DNA from: Candidatus Arsenophonus triatominarum
GTDB lineage: Bacteria > Pseudomonadota > Gammaproteobacteria > Enterobacterales > Enterobacteriaceae
Direction: 5' to 3'
Length of the DNA: 64,000 nucleotides
Assembly: GCF_001640365.1 (NCBI RefSeq)
Contig: NZ_LWMI01000005.1
Location: forward strand, 96,304-160,303
Position 1 is the first letter of the stretch; each line of letters starts with the position of its first letter. This document shows positions 56,839-64,000 of this stretch, piece by piece. The notes under the pieces were generated by a model that saw nothing but the letters and a program-made list of their open reading frames with translations, ran no database searches and was not told the DNA's origin. Made by a program: the position numbers and the translations under genes.

Positions 56839-57381
56839 ATGAAAACAGAAGAATTTATGACATATCTAAATGCATTTTGGTTAGAGTTTAATTTACATCC
56901 AATATGGTTATTTACAATATTATTTAGCGTCGCCATGAGCAAATCTACCGTTGTTTTATCTTCTTTTCTTCCGCCTGCATCCGTTATGTTATTAACGGGT
57001 ATTACTGCCAGTCTGCCAAAACTGAATATTAGTTTAGTTTGGTTGGCCATTACTTTAGGTGCAACCTCAGGTTCAATAATTTCCTACTATTTGGGTAATC
57101 AAATAACTACTAGAAAATTATTTAGTCGATTTTTCAATCGCTATCAGTCAACTATTGATAATGCCCATAACAAGTTGCAAAACCAAGGGATGACGGTGTT
57201 GTTTACCTCACGTTTTATTGCAATATTGAGATACATGATCCCATTAGTCGCCGGCATGTTATTAATGAATAGGACTAAAGTATACAGTATCTGCTTATTA
57301 TCAGCGGCAATATGGGCAGCTGTATTTATTTTAATTGTTAAAGGCGCATTTACTATTATGGCACCAGAAACACTTATGTAA
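56839..57381 (+). CDS. DedA-family membrane protein
   Basis: 180 residues, intact. VTT/DedA-type features: FLPPASVMLLTGI, LGATSGSIISYYLG, TSRFIAILRYMIPLVAGMLLM (the conserved SRF...R...P..AG core) and a final membrane span. DedA proteins are proton-dependent lipid-carrier (undecaprenyl phosphate or phospholipid) flippases of the inner membrane. The precise member cannot be named. Upstream SD is weak (AAAGAGAAA). Confidence 0.8.
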   Translation: MKTEEFMTYLNAFWLEFNLHPIWLFTILFSVAMSKSTVVLSSFLPPASVMLLTGITASLPKLNISLVWLAITLGATSGSIISYYLGNQITTRKLFSRFFNRYQSTIDNAHNKLQNQGMTVLFTSRFIAILRYMIPLVAGMLLMNRTKVYSICLLSAAIWAAVFILIVKGAFTIMAPETLM

Positions 57382-57600
57382 AATAAACGAAGTTATTTAA
57401 GATAATAAAAACAAAAAGTTAAGAATTTTTATAATATTTCGATTAAAAACCAGCTAATTTTTCTCCATTCATATTTCAAACAATCATATCTTTTACTTTA
57501 TAATCAGATAAAAACAATATTTCCTTATTTTTCTCGGTTAAAATTTAATTTTGTTAAATCTTAACTAAACAACTTTAAGAAAAAATTGTAATCAAGATAA
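57382..57600. other. AT-rich gap after the DedA gene
   Basis: No gene seen. Confidence 0.4.
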
Positions 57601-57790
57601 CACGAGTTTCGCACCAATAAAAAACGCTCTATTTTTAAGTTTAATTCAGCATAATATATAAATAGACAAAATCTTATAAATTAATTGCAACTTATTGTAA
57701 TTTAAAAAATTTATACGTTTTAGTAACTTGCAAATTAACCATTGCTTTTAAGCCATTTCTGGAATTTTATATGCCTGTGCGAAACTCGTG
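57601..57790 (-). repeat. MITE-A copy 11
   Basis: 190 bp, GATAA duplication. Confidence 0.92.
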
Positions 57791-57847
57791 GATAAGTAAA
57801 TTTATAATCGCTGGCGTTCAACATTGTTGACGTGAAATACAATAAAC

Positions 57848-58060
57848 GATCTCGTTATGGCGAGGCTACCTAACAAACAAAAGTTACTGCCGTACTTGCA
57901 TAGAGACAGGCTTGTATTGGTAAAACAGGTATGATCGAATCAAGGTCTTACAAAAGTAACTTTCCGCTTGGAATACGTTGTTAGAAGCTAAAACCTAAAC
58001 GTTGGGATCCATTTCCCACGTTAGTTCGCCCCGGTGAGAAATATTAACACCTATAGGGGA
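57848..58060 (+). promoter_or_regulatory. M-box (ykoK) magnesium riboswitch
   Basis: Conserved blocks in order: CTCGTTATGGCGAGGCTACC, TTACTGCC, then GGCTTGTATTGGTAAAACAG and ATCGAATCAAGGT. They parallel the M-box consensus recalled from B. subtilis mgtE (CGUUAGGUGAGGCUCC, CUGCUGCC, CCAAUGGGUCAACAG, AUCGACAUAAGGUGAU). The expression platform is visible: CCCCGGTG (58029-58036) can pair with CACC (58048-58051) and GGGG (58056-58059), which hides the ribosome-binding site of mgtE. The MITE lies just upstream, between any distal promoter and the aptamer. Confidence 0.75.
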
Positions 58061-58067
58061 CTGTTAT

Positions 58068-59084
58068 ATGGCTTTACCTATCCAACAAAATACATTTAAA
58101 CCTCGCTATTATGTAGACCAGACAAACGCGACTGCGGCTTCATATATGACCCAGAATTATATAACTCTACCAGAACATATTTCTGTCGCTGAAGCAAAAA
58201 AAGTTTTTCTGGAAAAACTTGAGGATAATAGTATTACTAACCAAATTTTCATTACCACTAATGATAAATTAATGGGTATTTTATCAGTGAAATCACTATT
58301 AAAATACCCTAACGAAAGTGATAGTATCAACCAACTCATGCAACCTAATTTTTTCTTTGTTGCTCCTGGCGATAAACGCACTGAATTAGCAAAATCGTTG
58401 CATGACTGTGGTTTTGATCTAGTACCAGTGTTAGATAAAGGATTATTAGTTGGTGCACTTAGCGAACGAGAAATTGATCGCATATTGGAAGATGATGCAA
58501 CCGAAGATGCTCAACTGCAAGGTAGTAGTTTACCGTTAGATAAACCCTATCTTCAAATGACTCCTTTTGCTTTATGGAAAAAACGTAGTGTTTGGTTACT
58601 TTTACTGTTTATTGCGGAAGCTTATACCAGTACAGTCATTAAATCATTTAAAGATCAATTAGAGGCTGTAATTGCTTTAGCCTTCTTTATTCCACTATTG
58701 GTGGGAACAGGTGGGAACAGCGGTACTCAGATCTCATCAACAATTGTACGTTCAATGGCAATTGGAGAGCTTTCAATTAGTCACATATGGCAGATCTTGC
58801 GTAAAGAAATGTCAACTGCGGTACTAATCGCCATCACATTGGGAGCAGCTGGGATCCTGCGTGCTAGTTTTATGAATATCGGTTGGGATATTTGTATTGT
58901 TATCAGTCTGTCACTAGTCTGTATTACTCTCTGGTCAGCAATTGTCTCTTCTGTTATTCCATTATTACTGAAAAGATGTGGTATTGATCCGGCGGTAGTT
59001 TCTGCACCATTTATCACAACACTTGTTGATGGTACTGGTCTGATTATTTACTTCGAAATTGCCAAGGTTGTCCTCAATATATAA
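58068..59084 (+). CDS. mgtE: Magnesium transporter MgtE
   Basis: 338 residues. An N-terminal segment is followed by paired CBS domains (~25-150: AASYMTQNYITLP, FITTNDKLMGILSVKSL, FDLVPVLDKGLLVGALSERE) that sense Mg. The five-helix MgtE channel domain (~175-338) includes PLLVGTGGNSGTQISSTIVRS. It lacks the ~100-residue N domain of longer MgtE proteins, a short form I believe occurs in gammaproteobacteria. It sits under an M-box, so low Mg should raise expression. Intact. Confidence 0.92.
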   Translation: MALPIQQNTFKPRYYVDQTNATAASYMTQNYITLPEHISVAEAKKVFLEKLEDNSITNQIFITTNDKLMGILSVKSLLKYPNESDSINQLMQPNFFFVAPGDKRTELAKSLHDCGFDLVPVLDKGLLVGALSEREIDRILEDDATEDAQLQGSSLPLDKPYLQMTPFALWKKRSVWLLLLFIAEAYTSTVIKSFKDQLEAVIALAFFIPLLVGTGGNSGTQISSTIVRSMAIGELSISHIWQILRKEMSTAVLIAITLGAAGILRASFMNIGWDICIVISLSLVCITLWSAIVSSVIPLLLKRCGIDPAVVSAPFITTLVDGTGLIIYFEIAKVVLNI

Positions 59085-59093
59085 TAAACAACA

Positions 59094-59118
59094 GGCTCGG
59101 TTAGTTACCGAGCCTTTA
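59094..59118 (+). terminator. mgtE intrinsic terminator
   Basis: GGCTCGG pairs with CCGAGCC around a 7-nt loop, followed by TTTACTATT. Confidence 0.85.
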
Positions 59119-59503
59119 CTATTATTAAAATCTAAATATTTGCCGATAAAAATTAGCGTAAAAATAACATCCTGTTATTCCGTGGCTTATTCTAAAATTG
59201 TGATAGTTTTTTTAAGATATCAATATTCCATAATAATTTAATGACATCGAAGTAAATTTCTATCTATTTTTTCATCAACATGCTGCTAATTAAAAACGTG
59301 TATACTGCAATGTTTTTACATTTTAATTTGCTAAATTGGTATCACTTTAATGAAATACCATTTAAAAACGAGCAAACCGGATAAAACCTAAATTAATGCT
59401 CAACAGCAAATAAAAAAGTTTGCTACTTCTCATCAACTCCGTTTGAATATCTATCTGAATTTTCCTGCATGCATGAAATAAAATTTTCAATTAAGGAAAA
59501 TAT
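59119..59503. other. Intergenic region before the MFS gene
   Basis: No gene seen. AAGGAAAATATTT just before 59504 is the MFS ribosome-binding site. Confidence 0.5.
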
Positions 59504-59545
59504 TTATGAATAAAATTAACAGGCAAAATCTAAAGTTCTTTATTT

Positions 59546-59737
59546 CACGAGTTTCGCACAGGCATATAAAATTCCAGAAATGGCTTAAAAGCAATGGTTA
59601 ATTTGCAAATTACTAAAACGTATAAATTTATTTAAATTACTATAAGTTGCTTTTAATTTATAAGATTTTGTCTATTTATATATTATGCTGAATTAAACTT
59701 AAAAATAGAGCGTTTTTTTATTGGTGCGAAACTCGTG
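59546..59737 (+). repeat. MITE-A copy 12
   Basis: 192 bp; flanks TATTT and TACTT, one mismatch. In-frame restoration of the MFS gene supports a true 5-bp duplication. Confidence 0.9.
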
Positions 59738-59827
59738 TACTTTTGGCTTAGCGCTGCTCACTACGATGGGTATTTTAGGAGTTGATACTTATTTACCGTC
59801 TATCCCAGACATCGCAGCAGAATTTAA

Positions 59828-60017
59828 CACGAGTTTCGCACAGATATATAAAGTTCTAAAAATAGCTAAAATAACGTTTTATCTGAAAAATACTCAATAA
59901 TATAAAATATATATCTATTTCAATAAATTATGTATTAATTGGCAATTTTTGCGAATTATATATTATGTCGAATTGAACTTAAAAATAACTTGTTTATTTG
60001 TCGGTGCGAAACTCGTG
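59828..60017 (+). repeat. MITE-A copy 13, divergent subtype
   Basis: 190 bp. Ends match the family and TTTAA is duplicated, but the interior differs strongly (ATATATAAAGTTCTAAAAAT). Either old or a separate subtype. Confidence 0.85.
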
Positions 60018-60312
60018 TTTAATAAAAGTCTATCATCAACCCAACTTTCAATTATGGTCTACACATTGGCAATCGGATTAGGAAAATTAATCTTTGGCCC
60101 GCTTTTAGATGCTATCAGTCGCAGCAAAATTATGTTAACTGGTGTGGCTATCTATGCAACCGCCACCTTTATGTTAACACAAACAGATAATCTACCTGCT
60201 TTTCTTGTTATTCGTGTTATTCAAGGATTAAGTATTTCAATCACGTTAGTCACCTCAGTCAGTGCGGTGCGTGATGTTTCGCGAGGTACAGTTGCCGCTC
60301 TGCTATATAGTA

Positions 60313-60504
60313 CACGAATTTCGCACAGGCATATAAAATTCCAGAAATGACTTAAAAGCAATGGTTAATTTGCAAGTTACTAAAACGTATAAATTTGTTT
60401 AAATTACTATAAGTTGCTTTTAATTTATAAGATTTTGTCTATTTATATATTATGCTGAATTAAACTTAAAAATAGAGCGTTTTTTTATTGGTGCGAAACT
60501 CGTG
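60313..60504 (+). repeat. MITE-A copy 14
   Basis: 192 bp, TAGTA duplication; left end CACGAATTTCG. Confidence 0.92.
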
Positions 60505-61089
60505 TAGTATTATCATTACCATTGAAGGCTTTGTGCCTATTGCATCACCATTAATTGGTGGTTTCATCAATGATTTATGGGGGTGGCGTAGTATATTTGG
60601 CTTATTTTTTATCTACGCCCTAATCACGATTGTCTATGTTTTTTTTGCTTTTCCTGAAACATTAAAAGTAAAAAACGGACAACTTTTTCCTGGCACAAAA
60701 CCTGCCATATATATCAACATATCGCCTGCCAACCTAAATTCTATTTATCCTGTTTGTCGCTCGGTTCATCTTTTTCATTAATTTATTGTTATGTTACTGC
60801 CGCGCCTTTTATTTTTACGCTCAAATTTGGTGCCAGCGCCTCAATATTCGGTGTCTACTCTGCTATTATTGGCCTCTTTTTACTGGCGGGCGCATTTTTA
60901 TCAAGTAAATTACTACGGAAATTTAGCGCCACAAAAATTTTATCCATTTGGCTAAGATCACTGCAAATATTGATAATTCTATTTATTCCAATATTTATCT
61001 ACCAAAATAATACCATCACTTTTTTTGCATTCTTTGCCATCATTATGTGTAATAGCTCAGACTTGAGTTGCTGTTTTCTCAGTTAACTT

Positions 61090-61281
61090 CACGAGTTTCG
61101 CACCAATAAAAAAACGCTCTATTTTTAAGTTTAATTCAGCATAATATATAAATAGACAAAATCTTATAAATTAAAAGCAACTTATAGTAATTTAAACAAA
61201 TTTATACGTTTTAGTAACTTGCAAATTAACCATTGCTTTTAAGTCATTTCTGGAATTTTATATGCCTGTGCGAAACTCGTG
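61090..61281 (-). repeat. MITE-A copy 15
   Basis: 192 bp, AACTT duplication, in the fruA fragment border. Confidence 0.92.
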
Positions 61282-61926
61282 AACTTGTCTGAGCTATTTT
61301 TTACTTTGTGAGGTTGATAATATTCAGCTTTAGTTAATGCATTATCCATTTCTTGTGCTGTTCTTTTTAAGGTGGCACTCGTTAAGGTGTGATAAATACG
61401 TTTACCGGCAAATTTCGTTAAATCAACTTCAATATTCGTAGCAGCAATAATAAAATCGGCGTCATTGATCTCTGCTGAGCTAATTTCATTGCTGTTCCTA
61501 CCGAACCATGTGTTTCTACTTTGATTTGCCAGCCGCGCTTTTTAGCTTCAATTTCTAAGGCTTCTGCTGCCATAAAAGTATGAGCTACTCCAGTAGGACA
61601 AGCAGTCACGGCTAAAACACGCTGATTTTTTGCCGCCGCTGGTTTGGTAAAATTGACATTGTTCACAATAATCGCTTCTTTTTTGGCTATAGAGAGAATT
61701 TTTTCTGACTTACATATTGTCTGTGCTTCATCAGTAAAAAAACTTTTTTACCAGTTAATTGGCGTTCATCAGATATATTTTCACCAATAACAATAATTAG
61801 TTCCGCTTCTGCAATATTATCCGTTAATTTTAAGGATTGTTGTTGTATCTGTTGACATAATATTTGCTTAGCAAGATAGGTTCTTTGTGGCATTTGGGGT
61901 GAATGGACAATAGCAATTGTTTTCAT
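61282..61926 (-). pseudogene. fruA: Fructose PTS permease FruA, N-terminal fragment
   Basis: MKTIAIVHSPQMPQRTYLAK opens an EIIB'-like domain (a frameshift lies near 61740). A second EIIB domain follows, with [21 protein letters not shown] containing the phosphorylated Cys, and [10 protein letters not shown]. After another shift near 61500 the end of EIIB reads [17 protein letters not shown]. FruA imports fructose as fructose-1-phosphate. The EIIC part is absent here; its last segments are at 53729, inverted. It starts 11 bp after fruK, the standard fruBKA order. Confidence 0.82.
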
Positions 61927-61937
61927 CAGGATATTCC

Positions 61938-62261
61938 TTATATTTGAAATGGGATCAGCTCAACACGGTTCATCATTTTTGTCAGTTGTTGTCGATCCAT
62001 GCCCCCTAACATTACCTTGGCTGACTGATATGGCACTGATAGCGGTTGCCAAACGCAATGTATGCTCACTTGTTTGTCGCATCAGTAAGCCATAGATTAA
62101 ATCGCCTGCACCAACTGTACTAACAACCTGGCATTTTTGTGGCGTGGCTAACCAGGCGCCGGACGAGTTGACCCACATTGCACCTTCTTCACTGTCACCG
62201 ATCATGCAAAACTGATCCACTTGGTATTATTCGTACATTTTTGTACGGGTAATTTATGTTA
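61938..62261 (-). pseudogene. fruK: 1-phosphofructokinase FruK, C-terminal fragment
   Basis: Recognisable segments: EGAMWVNSSGAWLATP, STVGAGDLIYGLLMRQTSEH and LRLATAISAISVSQGNV, then in another frame RQQLTKMMNRVELIPF to the stop at 61938. The GAGD motif holds the catalytic Asp, but about five residues after it are deleted (GAGDLIYG instead of GAGDSMVGGLIYG). The N-terminal two thirds are cut off by IS630. FruK belongs to the PfkB family. Confidence 0.85.
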
Positions 62262-62283
62262 TAGCTAGGCGACTTAATTTTGA

Positions 62284-62745
62284 TTACAGCATATGTATTA
62301 AAAACAGGTCATCGATAGTGCATCCTGTTTCCATCTTTTTACGTTTAGCTTGAGACCATTTATGTTCTATAGGATTTAAATCTGGTGAATACACAGGCAA
62401 ATATTCTATCTGGTGTCCTGCGTTTATAATTGCCTGTTCAATATTCTTACCTTTGTGAAAGCTAGCGTTGTCCATAAAAATAACAGAATTTTCAGGAAGT
62501 TCTGGGAGCAATATTTTTGTGATCCAAACATAAAAAACATCACGGTTAATATTGCAATCAAATAATCCGATAGCAAAAAGGGTTGTTCCCAATAAAGCGC
62601 CAATAACATTTGTTCTTCCCTTAGCACCCCAGTTTTTCAGGCCAAAACAACGGTGACCTTTTGGGGAATAGCCGTGAGTTCGTGGAGTGTCATGTGAAAA
62701 ACCACTTTCATCAATAAAAACAACAGATTTATCTTTTTTTTTCAT
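62284..62745 (-). CDS. IS630-family orfB, catalytic subunit
   Basis: 153 residues from MKKKDKSVVFIDESGF. DDE residues are Asp in FIDESGF, Asp in FMDNASFHKG and Glu in NPIEHKWSQ. The ATG overlaps the orfA stop (ATGA). The in-phase heptamer A AAA AAG lies 12 nt upstream in orfA. A -1 slip there would join orfA to orfB without a stop, giving a fused transposase. This frame is open because the A-run has 9 bases. Confidence 0.88.
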   Translation of the reverse strand: MKKKDKSVVFIDESGFSHDTPRTHGYSPKGHRCFGLKNWGAKGRTNVIGALLGTTLFAIGLFDCNINRDVFYVWITKILLPELPENSVIFMDNASFHKGKNIEQAIINAGHQIEYLPVYSPDLNPIEHKWSQAKRKKMETGCTIDDLFLIHML

Positions 62746-63107
62746 ACTGTTGTCTTTTTTGCTGATGTGCCAGCCTGTCGCTTTCGTTGGTTTTTGGATG
62801 GAATAGAGTTTTTTTTATAGGTTAATCCCAGCTTTTTAAGGGATTGCCAAATAGTCTTTTTACAAACACCGAATCGCTCTGCCCGTTCCTTTTGGTAAGC
62901 ATCTGGATACTGTTCCACATCTTTTGCTAAAGCATTTTTATCGAGCTTCCTCTTACGTGGCGTTGAATTTTTTGGCTCTGGTCGTTTAAGCCAACGTACT
63001 AAAGACGCTTTTCCAATACGGAATTGTTTCGCAGTTTCTCGAATTGTTAAACCTTCGGCTTTCCTTACAGATATTACTTTACGTCGAAAATCAATTGTAT
63101 AACTCAT
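62742..63107 (-). CDS. IS630-family orfA, DNA-binding subunit
   Basis: 121 residues from MSYTIDFRRKV. The start is chosen after AAGGTG, 5 nt upstream; an earlier in-frame TTG exists. Two helix-turn-helix units are visible (TIRETAKQFRIGKASLVRWL and AERFGVCKKTIWQSLKKLGL), typical of IS630/Tc1-type proteins. Confidence 0.88.
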   Translation of the reverse strand: MSYTIDFRRKVISVRKAEGLTIRETAKQFRIGKASLVRWLKRPEPKNSTPRKRKLDKNALAKDVEQYPDAYQKERAERFGVCKKTIWQSLKKLGLTYKKNSIPSKNQRKRQAGTSAKKTTV

Positions 63108-63144
63108 AACACACCTTGTAATCAAAATTAAGTCGCCTAGCTAT

Positions 63145-63231
63145 ATCACGCTGATACTTTGCTTTTTACAGCTTGCCATCCGTCTTTTCTGTCGAAATTC
63201 CGTCCGTGCGCAATTAACAAAAGAGGAATAA
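63145..63231 (+). pseudogene. Unknown gene, C-terminal fragment
   Basis: 28 codons, ITLILCFLQLAIRLFCRNSV and a charged tail, to TAA at 63229-63231. Probably the end of a membrane protein cut off by IS630. It ends 4 bp before the next start. Confidence 0.4.
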
Positions 63232-63235
63232 AGTG

Positions 63236-63500
63236 ATGAATACGTTAGCGCAGAAACTCATCATCAAACATCCACCCCTTAATGTGGTGAGTACAAAAAG
63301 CAGCGCCATTTTGCCTGTTGAACAAAATGCGTCAATCGTTAAAAAAACAGCCATGCATGGCTTGCAACTGATAATGAATGTCAGTCTTTATTTTCCATTG
63401 ACGTTTGTCTGGCTCACGGTCGCTTTTGTGTTAAGCGGAAATTTGTCAATGACTTATCCCTTTGAACCCGAGGCGATGTTTTTGACGTTCAACCTTCTAT
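63236..63500 (+). pseudogene. Unknown membrane protein, truncated by IS701-like piece
   Basis: From ATG 63236 (AGAGGAATAAAG upstream) 80+ codons are readable: a hydrophilic start (MNTLAQKLIIKHPPLNVVST) and a hydrophobic segment (SLYFPLTFVWLTVAFVLSG). At ~63487 sequence switches to the IS701-like element, which adds four codons and a stop. Family not recognised. Confidence 0.5.
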
Positions 63501-64000
63501 AGACAAAAAAAGCCCTTGCGTACTAATTGCCGATGATACATTGATTGCCAAAACACGTAGTAAAAAAATAGAGATGGTCCATTATCAATATTCAGGTAAT
63601 GAACATGATGTTATTGCTGGCATAGGTTTAGTTAATTTACGTTGGCATAATCTAACAACTGTTGAATCAATTCCTATTGATTATCGTATTTATGATAAAG
63701 ATTCTGATGGAAAAAAAACACGCACTTTTCCGAAATGCTCGCTCTTGCTAAAAAAAGAGGGATCAAGCCTGAAGCGGTAGTGATGGATGCTTGGTATTCT
63801 AGCCTGGATAATCTGAAGTCAATTCGCTCTCATGGTTGGGTCTGGATAACCACGCTGAGGAAAAACAGGATTGTTAACCATAACAAACAACTGAACAAGT
63901 TAGACATCTCAGAAGAAGGAACTCCAATACACTTAAGAGGCTACGGTTGGGTGACTGTTTTCAAATTTACAGCCAAAAACGGCCGTATTGATTACATAAA
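63487..64000 (+). mobile_element. IS701-like element, 5'-truncated, runs off the window
   Basis: Matches 54717 onward of the full copy (FNLL/QPSIDKK region to GRIDYI). A 2-nt loss in the A-run near 63712 shifts the frame. The left ~240 bp and left end are missing. Confidence 0.85.

Larger units (their letters stand above)
59504..61047 (+). pseudogene. Bcr/CflA-type MFS exporter, hit by three MITEs
   Basis: After removal of three MITEs and their 5-bp repeats the frame reads MNKINRQNLKFFIFGLALLT, GVDTYLPSIPDIAAEFNKSL, GLGKLIFGPLLDAISRSKIM (the MFS signature loop), VRDVSRGTVAALLYSIIITI, ASPLIGGFINDLWGWRSIF and FPETLK. That equals six or more of the usual 12 membrane segments of drug-resistance proteins like Bcr. 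A further shift near 60755 and loss of the end near 61047 complete the decay. Confidence 0.88.
62262..63143 (-). mobile_element. IS630-family element, copy 12, intact (9-A)
   Basis: 882 bp at TA, the only full-length copy with 9 A after the orfB ATG. Both frames are intact. Confidence 0.93.

Noticed and set aside
63145..63486. pgaC/pgaD-like pair.
   Set aside because: Gene order and hydrophobic profile are loosely compatible, but no specific motif is visible in the short fragments.

Overview
The window looks like chromosome from an AT-rich, insect-associated enterobacterial symbiont. The housekeeping order surE-pcm-nlpD-rpoS and rlmD-relA-mazG-pyrG-eno is enterobacterial. Genome decay is extreme, with several mobile-element families present in many copies. 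There is also a PipB2-like type III effector and a possible SctQ-like secretion protein. An Arsenophonus-like (Morganellaceae) host fits best, but this is inference from gene content and style; no marker gene was searched.

Layout. 1-1144: tail of a ~191-bp MITE and an IS982 copy with a nonsense mutation. 1936-5582: intact surE, pcm, nlpD, rpoS. 5645-8720: miaE remnant and a chimeric block of IS481, IS630 and IS701-like pieces, then a MITE. 9017-12239: rlmD destroyed by two insertions, a nonsense codon and frameshifts. 12253-18580: intact relA, mazG, pyrG, eno. 18669-25845: nested IS630, IS982, IS481 and IS5 in and around lambda-type xis/int. 26176-27534: qmcA and a decayed nfeD-like partner. 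29109-46947: a decayed P2-type prophage. It holds a palindrome carrying GGTTACAA repeats, a cos-like site, a PipB2-like effector, portal (Q), terminase (P), an Ogr-type operator, scaffold (O), capsid (N), M, an IS91 element carrying other IS copies, then L, X, holin, lysozyme, E/E', T and the integrase 3' end. 47030-48178: a possible SctQ-like gene and a small membrane protein. 48301-52830: a nest of five element families. 52831-63143: pieces of an IS4-like element, fruA and fruK, an IS701-like element, IS982, a DedA protein, an M-box riboswitch with mgtE, and an MFS gene hit by three MITEs. 63145-64000: ends of an unknown operon and an IS701-like fragment.

How it works together. Core genes (stress sigma factor, stringent response, MazG, CTP synthase, enolase, Mg transport) remain intact. 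RNA modification enzymes (miaE, rlmD), the fructose PTS, a drug exporter and the prophage are being lost. Most damage comes from seven IS families plus two MITE families. The main MITE shares terminal repeats and 5-bp target duplications with the IS701-like element. The second MITE shares ends with the IS5-like element. Several MITE copies lack matching target duplications and sit exactly where prophage or integrase gene order is broken, so recombination between copies probably shaped the locus.
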